DNA of 10,779 nucleotides from JABIRQ01 sp963583595. Its GTDB lineage: Bacteria; Pseudomonadota; Alphaproteobacteria; CADEGL01. This document shows positions 6,130 to 10,779 of the stretch, piece after piece. The stretch lies in assembly GCA_963583595.1 (NCBI GenBank), contig CAUZWC010000090.1:1-10779 (forward strand), given 5' to 3'. The notes beneath the pieces are model-generated. The model had not been told where the DNA came from and ran no database searches. It saw only the letters and a list, made by a program, of their open reading frames with translations. Each line of letters starts with the position of its first letter. Within the stretch, counting starts at the first letter, position 1. A program made the position numbers and the translations under genes.

Positions 6130-6589
6130 TGCAAAGAAGACCGAGGACACGGTGATTCAAGACCGATCTCGGCCGAGCGCCGGGACGAGCAAGGCCTCCG
6201 TGCCGTCGATTGTAAGTTCCGACCTCAAAGTCGAGGGCAATATGGTCTGCGATGGCGATATTCAGATCGACGGGCGGGTCGAAGGCGATGTGCGCAGCCG
6301 AAACCTGACGGTCGGCGAGCATGGCGCGGTTGTGGGCGAGATCACGGCGGACAAGGTCCAGATCAGCGGCACGGTCGAAGGCCGGATCAGCGCCAAGACC
6401 GTCAATCTTGCCAAGAGTGCGCGGATCATCGGCGATATCGCCCATGACAGCCTGTCGATGGAAGCCGGGGCCTATCTCGAAGGCCGCGTTTCACGGCTCG
6501 ATGGCTCGGCCGTTTCCCGGGCGACCGCCACGCCCGCCGTATCGACGCCGGTTGCCGCCAAGCCCGGCGGTGGAACGGCTACCAGCTAG
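6113..6589 (+). CDS. Bactofilin (BacA/CcmA family) cytoskeletal protein
   Basis: Bactofilins are cytoplasmic beta-helical proteins that polymerize without nucleotide and recruit cell-wall enzymes to specific membrane sites. The 158-residue product has the family layout. It has a short N-terminal tail, a central bactofilin domain (about 34-130) with repeating beta-helix turns (VEGNMVCDGDIQIDGRVEGDV, then LTVGEHGAVVGEI, VQISGTVEGRI, VNLAKSARIIGDI, LSMEAGAYLEGRV), and a disordered Ala/Pro/Thr tail. It begins MFSKGDAKK, which resembles the MFSKQAKS membrane-targeting peptide of Caulobacter BacA. The start ATG at 6113 follows GGGGCG and lies inside the end of the M23 gene, so translation is probably coupled. 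It ends 8 nt before the convergent alpha/beta hydrolase stop codon, with no terminator between. Confidence 0.94.
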   Translation: MFSKGDAKKTEDTVIQDRSRPSAGTSKASVPSIVSSDLKVEGNMVCDGDIQIDGRVEGDVRSRNLTVGEHGAVVGEITADKVQISGTVEGRISAKTVNLAKSARIIGDIAHDSLSMEAGAYLEGRVSRLDGSAVSRATATPAVSTPVAAKPGGGTATS

Positions 6590-6597
6590 ACGGGCAG

Positions 6598-7506
6598 CTA
6601 AACGAGTTTGGCGAGGGCCCGGTGGCGGGTTAGGCGCCGGGCCTCCGCCTCGTCAAGCAACTCGGCGATCGCGGTGCGCACCTCGGGTTCGGCCAGAGTC
6701 GGCGTGTGGCCGACATCGGGCACGGTGATACGCCGGATATCGGGCAGTTCCGTGCCCATTTTCTCGAAGGTTTCAGGCGTAAGAATATCCGACAGCGCGC
6801 CGCGCAAGGCGAGGGTCGGCCGGTCCGCCAGGGCCCGATAGATCGGCCAGAGATCCAGGTCCAGCGGCCCGCCGCCGGCGCGCAAGGGCTTCGCGATGGC
6901 GATGTCCCAGTCGACATGCAGACGCCCGTCATCGCCTTCGCGATAGGTCCCGCGCGCCAATTCCAGCAGCACCGAATCGGGCTGCCCGGCGAGCCCAGGC
7001 ATCAGCCGTCGCAGGGCGGCGACCGCTTCACCCCAGCTCGCAACCGGATGGTCCTTGCCGATATAGTCGACGATGCGCGACAGACCGCTTGTGCCCAGTT
7101 CCGGGCCGACATCGTTGAGCACGGCGCCCGCCACCGCCATGGGCGCGAGCACGGCCATGCCCATCGTCAACAGGCCACCGAGCGAGGTTCCGATGAAGAC
7201 CGCTTCGTGCAGGCGTGCCACGTCGAGCAGATGGCGCAGGTCGCGCAGATAGACGCTCGGATCGTAGTTGCGCCAGTCGGGATCGTGGGCGCTGCGGCCC
7301 CGGCCGCGATAGTCCGGGCAGATCACCCGCCTGGCAGGCGCGAGCCATGAGGCCAGATCGTGAAAGTCCCGAGAGTTCCGGGTAAGGCCGCCCAGGCAGA
7401 TGACCGGAACGACCCGGGCGTCGCGGGGGCCGTATTCGCGGTAGTGCAGGCGCAACCCGTCCTGGGTCGAAAAATAGCGGCTGTGCCAGGTTTCCGACGA
7501 TGACAC
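6598..7506 (-). CDS. Alpha/beta hydrolase (esterase/lactonase-like)
   Basis: A serine hydrolase of the alpha/beta-hydrolase fold, 302 residues, probably cytoplasmic; the substrate is unknown. Nucleophile elbow GTSLGG puts Ser108 as nucleophile, Asp240 (GALSDILTP) as the likely acid, and His267 (DVGHTPTL) as the general base. GGLTRNSRDF (39-48) supplies the oxyanion-hole region, and DYRGRGRS (65-72) is the usual strand-loop motif. A Ser rather than Asp nucleophile argues against a haloalkane or fluoroacetate dehalogenase despite the neighbouring dehalogenase-type gene. The start is GTG at 7506, only 2 nt after the TGA of that gene; no ATG with the full N-terminal strand exists, and no strong ribosome binding site is visible, so translational coupling is likely. 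The longer open frame upstream is only antisense-free read-through of the neighbour's region. Confidence 0.88.
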   Translation of the reverse strand: MSSSETWHSRYFSTQDGLRLHYREYGPRDARVVPVICLGGLTRNSRDFHDLASWLAPARRVICPDYRGRGRSAHDPDWRNYDPSVYLRDLRHLLDVARLHEAVFIGTSLGGLLTMGMAVLAPMAVAGAVLNDVGPELGTSGLSRIVDYIGKDHPVASWGEAVAALRRLMPGLAGQPDSVLLELARGTYREGDDGRLHVDWDIAIAKPLRAGGGPLDLDLWPIYRALADRPTLALRGALSDILTPETFEKMGTELPDIRRITVPDVGHTPTLAEPEVRTAIAELLDEAEARRLTRHRALAKLV

Positions 7507-7508
7507 GG

Positions 7509-8195
7509 TCAACAGCCCAGCAACGCCGGCAGGGCGTCGAGCGAGGCGACGACCGCGACCGGGTCTTCCGGCAGGCGGTCCGGTTGCTGGCCAAACCGGT
7601 TCACCCAGACCACCCGAAACCCGTAGGCCGCCGCGCCGCGCGCGTCCCAGCCGTTGGAGGACAAAAAGCAAATCCGTTCGGCCGGAACGCCCAGGCGATC
7701 GACCGCGAGGCGATAGACCGAGGGATGCGGCTTGTAGATGCCGACATCCTCGACCGAGAGAACGGCGTCGAGAAGGCTGCCCAGCCCCGCGCTTTCGACG
7801 GCGCTCTCCAGCATGGCGGGCGTGCCGTTGGACAGGATCGCCGTCGCCAGTCCGGCCACGCGCAGCCGCGCCAGGGTGTCCTTGGCATCGGGATAGGCGT
7901 CCAGCGTGCGATAGCAATCGAGCAGCCGGGTGCGCAGGGCGTTATCTTCGATTCTCTGGACGGCGAGGCTGAAATCAAGGGCTTCGCCGGTCACTTGCCA
8001 GAAATCGGCATGGCGGCCCATCAGGCTGCGCAGCCAGGTGTATTCGAGCTGTTTGGCGCGCCAGAGCGCGGAGAGCGGCGCTGCCTTGTCGCCCAGCGCA
8101 TCGCCGCACCGCTCGGCGGCGGCGTTGAAGTCGAAGAGGGTGCCGTAGGCGTCGAAGACGCAGGCGGAAATATTGGCAAGAGGGGCTGGTGTCAT
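7509..8195 (-). CDS. HAD hydrolase, L-2-haloacid dehalogenase type II
   Basis: Member of the HAD superfamily closest to (S)-2-haloacid dehalogenases, which replace the halogen of short 2-haloacids by hydroxyl through an aspartyl ester. From the ATG at 8195 it has 228 residues, the usual family length. All residues I recall as active-site in Pseudomonas L-DEX (D10, T14, R41, S118, K151, Y157, S175, N177, D180) have matching positions here: Asp15, Thr19 (FDAYGTLFD), Arg46 before QLEYTWLRSLMGR, Ser122 (LSNG), Lys155 and Tyr161 (YKPHPSVY), Ser179, Asn181 and Asp184 (SSNGWD). True dehalogenase activity is therefore plausible, though many such proteins have unknown substrates. The upstream in-frame ATG at 8264 lies inside the transglycosylase gene and is less likely. 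It sits 13 nt after the transglycosylase stop and 2 nt before the alpha/beta hydrolase start, in one operon. Confidence 0.9.
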   Translation of the reverse strand: MTPAPLANISACVFDAYGTLFDFNAAAERCGDALGDKAAPLSALWRAKQLEYTWLRSLMGRHADFWQVTGEALDFSLAVQRIEDNALRTRLLDCYRTLDAYPDAKDTLARLRVAGLATAILSNGTPAMLESAVESAGLGSLLDAVLSVEDVGIYKPHPSVYRLAVDRLGVPAERICFLSSNGWDARGAAAYGFRVVWVNRFGQQPDRLPEDPVAVVASLDALPALLGC

Positions 8196-8208
8196 GACCG
8201 GCACGCCG

Positions 8209-10233
8209 TCATTTCGCCGCGCGATTGCCCAGTTGCGTCGCGTCGGGTGAGGGCGTGAGGGCAAGGTCCTTTTCCAGACCCATCGCGGTGCCCGGCCCGT
8301 TCAGCCGGATACGGTAGATCTGTACGGCTTCGAGCACGCGCTGGACATAGTTCCGGGTTTCCGAGAAGGGGATGGTCTCGATCCAGTCGATCGTGTCGAT
8401 CCGGCGATCGCGCGGATCGCCGAGTTCCCGGACCCATTGGCGGACCCGTCCCGGGCCGGCGTTATAGGCGGCGACGGCCAGAACATAGGACCCGCCGAAA
8501 CCCTGCAACATTTCTGCGAGATAGCCGCGTCCCAATTGGATGTTGTAATCGGGATCGCTGGTCAGTCTGCCGCTCGAATAATTCAGGCCGGTCTGATCCG
8601 CCATCTTCTTGGCGGTCCCCGGCATGAGCTGCATCATGCCGCGCCCGCCCGCCCGGCTGATGGCCTGATGGTCGAAACCGCTTTCCTGGCGGATCATGGA
8701 GAGGACGAGTGCGGGCTCGGGCCCTGCGCCGGCGGGCAGGTTGCGGATCGGATAGCCCAGGTCCACGAGGATATCGCCGTCGCGCCGGGCGCTGCGCGCA
8801 ACGCGCACGGCGAGATCGGGCCGGCCGATCTCATGGGCGAGAGAGGCGGCGAGGGACGCCGCCGCGGGATTGCTTTCGTCGTTGGCCAGGGCGGCAAGGA
8901 AAGGCGCGGCCAGATCCTGGGCACCGATCTCCGCCATCAAGCGGGTCAGTTGGGCGAGTTCCTGGCCGTCGAAACGCGCGCGCGTCTGGGCGTCGATGGC
9001 CGGCCCGGCCGGCTGGGCTTTGCCGTCGGCCAAGCCCAGCTTGTGGCTGGCCAGCTGGCCATAGAAGGTGGTCTTGAACTGGGCGGCTGTCCGATAGGCT
9101 TCGGTGGCGCCTTCGGCCCGGCGCGCGGCTTCCGCCGCCCGGCCCATCCAATAGGCCCCGCGCGCCTTGCTGACCGGCGTGCGGCAGGAGTCGTACATCC
9201 GCTTGAAATGGCCGAAGGCGGTCTGGCGCTCGTCCAGGAAGCGCAACGCGATCCAGCCGGCCAGCCATTCCGCGCCGGCCAGCCCGGCGCCGTCGACCTG
9301 GCGATGCTCCTTGGCGAGACGATAGGCCGCGCTGATATGGCCCGAGGAGAGGGCGTCGCGAATCAGGATATGCCGCTCGGCCCACCAAAGGTCCGGCCGC
9401 GGCACCGTGTCGGGCAGGTCGAAAAGCAGAGAGCGGGCATCTTCCATGAGATTCTTGCCCCGGCGCCAGCGGACGCGCTCATAGATTAGGCCGGGATCAG
9501 ATTGGAGTGCTGCAGGGACGCGTTCGATATCGCGGTCCACGCCGGGACCCATGCCGCGTAGGGTCATGCGCGCGCGGGCCAATCGCCGCCGGTCCTCGCT
9601 GACATATTTCATGACCCGCTTCGCGCCGTTTTCCGAGCCGGTCCAGAGCAGCCGGTCGAGCCGGGCGATATGGTCGGATTCCCTGAGATATTTGCCGTAG
9701 CTCTTCAGGAAGTCGACTTCCTGGCGGCTGCCGAAGCCGCTTTCGCGCCAGGTTTCGCGCAGCAGGGCCACGGCGGCCTCGGTCCGGCCCAGGCGCAGCT
9801 GGGTCTGGGCGAGTGCGATCCGCCCATCGGTTCCGATGGGCGGGAACTCGATAAACCAGGCGACGACCGCGGTGGGATCCATGTCGCCGGGCATGGCCTC
9901 TTCGGCCCGGTGCTGGATCAGCCGCCGGTCGGGCCAGTCGGGATTGGCCCGCAGGAATCCGGCGATCTCGCCGAAGCTCGCCTCGGTTCCGCCACGGCGC
10001 ATCTCGTACCAGCGCAGGGCCTTGTCGACCAGCGGGTTTCTGCCCTGGGCGCGGTGGCGCCGGGCCGCATCCCAATTTCCCCGTTCGACATTGATGAAGG
10101 CGGCCTTGTAGGCGCGCCGCTCGGTTTTGCTCAGAGTTTGGGCGCCTGCGGCGCCCCCGAAAAACGAAGCGGCGCCGAGCAAAAGCACGACGAGGGCGAG
10201 GATCGGGCGCGGAACGGGGGACCGGATAATCAT
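8209..10233 (-). CDS. slt: Soluble lytic murein transglycosylase (Slt-type)
   Basis: Periplasmic exolytic or endolytic enzyme that cuts the MurNAc-GlcNAc bond of peptidoglycan, forming 1,6-anhydro ends. The 674-residue product starts with a signal peptide (hydrophobic core about 10-28, likely cleavage after AGA at 29-31). A long alpha-helical superhelical region follows (about 35-490), as in Slt70. The C-terminal SLT domain (about 500-640) carries the catalytic Glu517 (MIRQESGFD), RGMMQLMPGTA (531-541), AAYNAGPGR (588-596) and ETRNYV (625-630). All SLT signature motifs are intact. It is the first gene of a minus-strand group with the dehalogenase-type and alpha/beta hydrolase genes and is divergent from dapA, a neighbourhood common in alphaproteobacteria. 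The start ATG at 10233 has only a weak ribosome binding site. No lipobox cysteine is seen at the signal peptide end, so the enzyme is soluble. Confidence 0.94.
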   Translation of the reverse strand: MIIRSPVPRPILALVVLLLGAASFFGGAAGAQTLSKTERRAYKAAFINVERGNWDAARRHRAQGRNPLVDKALRWYEMRRGGTEASFGEIAGFLRANPDWPDRRLIQHRAEEAMPGDMDPTAVVAWFIEFPPIGTDGRIALAQTQLRLGRTEAAVALLRETWRESGFGSRQEVDFLKSYGKYLRESDHIARLDRLLWTGSENGAKRVMKYVSEDRRRLARARMTLRGMGPGVDRDIERVPAALQSDPGLIYERVRWRRGKNLMEDARSLLFDLPDTVPRPDLWWAERHILIRDALSSGHISAAYRLAKEHRQVDGAGLAGAEWLAGWIALRFLDERQTAFGHFKRMYDSCRTPVSKARGAYWMGRAAEAARRAEGATEAYRTAAQFKTTFYGQLASHKLGLADGKAQPAGPAIDAQTRARFDGQELAQLTRLMAEIGAQDLAAPFLAALANDESNPAAASLAASLAHEIGRPDLAVRVARSARRDGDILVDLGYPIRNLPAGAGPEPALVLSMIRQESGFDHQAISRAGGRGMMQLMPGTAKKMADQTGLNYSSGRLTSDPDYNIQLGRGYLAEMLQGFGGSYVLAVAAYNAGPGRVRQWVRELGDPRDRRIDTIDWIETIPFSETRNYVQRVLEAVQIYRIRLNGPGTAMGLEKDLALTPSPDATQLGNRAAK

Positions 10234-10260
10234 GCGTCCGTTGGGGCCATGTTGCCGGTC

Positions 10261-10289
10261 ATTCTAGTGCTGGCCGAAGGATTCGGCCA
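10261..10289 (-). promoter_or_regulatory. Predicted promoter of the transglycosylase operon
   Basis: On the minus strand TAGAAT (10266-10261, 5 of 6 matches to the -10 consensus) has a weak -35, TGGCCG (10289-10284, 3 of 6), with 17-nt spacing. Transcription would start near 10254, about 20 nt before the slt ATG. The spacer and -35 are almost completely occupied by a perfect inverted repeat. Confidence 0.4.
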
Positions 10290-10291
10290 GC
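10269..10291. repeat. 10-bp-arm inverted repeat between slt and dapA
   Basis: GCTGGCCGAA (10269-10278) and TTCGGCCAGC (10282-10291) are perfect reverse complements around the 3-nt centre GGA. No T tract follows on either strand, so this is not a standard terminator. Its position over the predicted slt promoter and 42 nt upstream of the dapA -35 suggests an operator for a dimeric regulator. An RNA hairpin is also possible if transcription starts further upstream. Confidence 0.6.
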
Positions 10292-10332
10292 GGGCACCCG
10301 GAGGTCGAGCCGAGGCGCATAAGCGGGATGCG

Positions 10333-10361
10333 TTGCGAGGCGGCGGCATTGGGTCTATTTT
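10333..10361 (+). promoter_or_regulatory. Predicted dapA promoter
   Basis: TTGCGA (10333-10338, 4 of 6) and TATTTT (10356-10361, 4 of 6) are separated by 17 nt. The start of transcription would be near 10368, giving a leader of about 29 nt, too short for a lysine riboswitch. None is visible in the 163-nt intergenic region. Confidence 0.4.
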
Positions 10362-10385
10362 TACGCTGGGGAATTTTCCCTTCCC

Positions 10386-10391
10386 AGGAGG
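10386..10391 (+). promoter_or_regulatory. Strong Shine-Dalgarno site of dapA
   Basis: AGGAGG lies 5 nt before the ATG at 10397. It is the best ribosome binding site in the window and fixes the start of dapA. Confidence 0.85.
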
Positions 10392-10396
10392 ATGCC

Positions 10397-10779
10397 ATGT
10401 TCAAGGGCTGTATGACCGCACTCATCACGCCGTTCCGAGGAGGAGCAGTGGACGAGAAAGCGTTTCAGGCTTTCGTGGACTGGCAGATCAAACAAGGCAT
10501 CAACGGCGTGGTGCCTTGCGGGACGACCGGCGAATCGCCGGCCATGGCCCATGAGGAGCATAAGCGCGTCAATCAGCTTTGCGTTGACGCCTCGGCCGGG
10601 CGCGTCCCGGTGATCGCGGGCTGCGGCTCGAACTATACGGACGAGGCGATCGCGCTCACGGTCCATGCCAAGGAAATCGGCGCCGACGCGTCGCTCCAGG
10701 TCACGCCCTATTACAACAAGCCGACCCAGGAGGGGCTCTACGCCCATTTCAAGGCGATCCACGATGCGGCCGACCTGCC
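10397..10779 (+). CDS. dapA: 4-hydroxy-tetrahydrodipicolinate synthase, 5' part
   Basis: DapA condenses pyruvate with aspartate semialdehyde in the cytoplasm, the first committed step towards diaminopimelate and lysine. The 127 complete codons visible (of about 290) start MFKGCMTALITPFRGG and follow E. coli DapA closely. GTTGESPA (42-49) binds the pyruvate carboxylate through Thr43/Thr44. VTPYYNKPTQEGLYAHF (102-118) carries Tyr105/Tyr106, equivalent to E. coli Tyr106/Tyr107 of the proton relay. The Schiff-base lysine (E. coli Lys161) lies beyond the window, so the gene is cut by the window edge, not known to be truncated. It is divergent from slt across a 163-nt regulatory region; smpB often follows dapA in alphaproteobacteria but cannot be seen here. 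Confidence 0.95.
   Translation, partial: MFKGCMTALITPFRGGAVDEKAFQAFVDWQIKQGINGVVPCGTTGESPAMAHEEHKRVNQLCVDASAGRVPVIAGCGSNYTDEAIALTVHAKEIGADASLQVTPYYNKPTQEGLYAHFKAIHDAADL

Noticed and set aside
4990..6150. A 386-codon open frame on the - strand
   Set aside because: It lies opposite the M23 peptidase and has no recognisable motif. The sense protein has all M23 catalytic residues.
8437..9489. A 350-codon open frame on the + strand
   Set aside because: It is antisense to the lytic transglycosylase, including its SLT domain. It has no recognisable motif of its own.
10234..10396. A lysine riboswitch in the dapA leader
   Set aside because: The predicted leader is only about 29 nt, and the whole 163-nt intergenic region lacks the multi-helix structure needed; the single hairpin there overlaps the divergent promoter.

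Overview
The window is GC-rich and gene-dense. It looks like the chromosome of an alphaproteobacterium, probably Rhodospirillales-like. The evidence is a DUF992 secreted protein (a mostly alphaproteobacterial family), a membrane-anchored M23 peptidase overlapping a bactofilin gene, and a soluble lytic transglycosylase gene divergent from dapA. I see no tRNA, rRNA, insertion sequence, CRISPR array or phage gene. The lineage call is inference from gene content only.

Layout. 1-683 (+): a DUF992-family gene behind a strong 18-bp palindrome. It is apparently broken by a frameshift, has no normal start codon, and reads through its own terminator. 758-3130 (-): a LonB-type (AsrA/YcbZ-like) protease with an intact Ser-Lys dyad but degenerate Walker motifs. 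3234-4358 (-): a zinc-dependent, NAD-type alcohol dehydrogenase. 4501-4746 (+): an 81-residue protein with two membrane helices and its own good promoter. 4747-4998: a non-coding stretch. About 5023-6129 (+): an inner-membrane, coiled-coil M23 endopeptidase, followed with a 17-nt overlap by a bactofilin (6113-6589). 10233 down to 6598 (-): a probable operon of lytic transglycosylase, L-2-haloacid dehalogenase-type HAD hydrolase and alpha/beta hydrolase, separated by 13 and 2 nt. 10397 to the window end (+): the 5' part of dapA.

How the genes work together. Three products concern the cell wall. The M23 peptidase and bactofilin look like a localized morphogenesis module, in which a cytoskeletal scaffold positions a peptidoglycan endopeptidase. 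The transglycosylase cleaves glycan strands, and dapA feeds diaminopimelate (peptidoglycan cross-link) and lysine synthesis. The dehalogenase and alpha/beta hydrolase are metabolic enzymes that share the transglycosylase transcript for no obvious functional reason.

The most interesting points are: (i) the M23 protein has a conserved-looking cytoplasmic N-terminus encoded upstream of its first ATG, with no conventional start codon; (ii) the M23/bactofilin overlap encodes the MFSK-type membrane-targeting tip of the bactofilin; (iii) a 10-bp-arm palindrome lies in the spacer of the predicted transglycosylase promoter; and (iv) the DUF992 gene is damaged. All motif and family assignments were made by eye.
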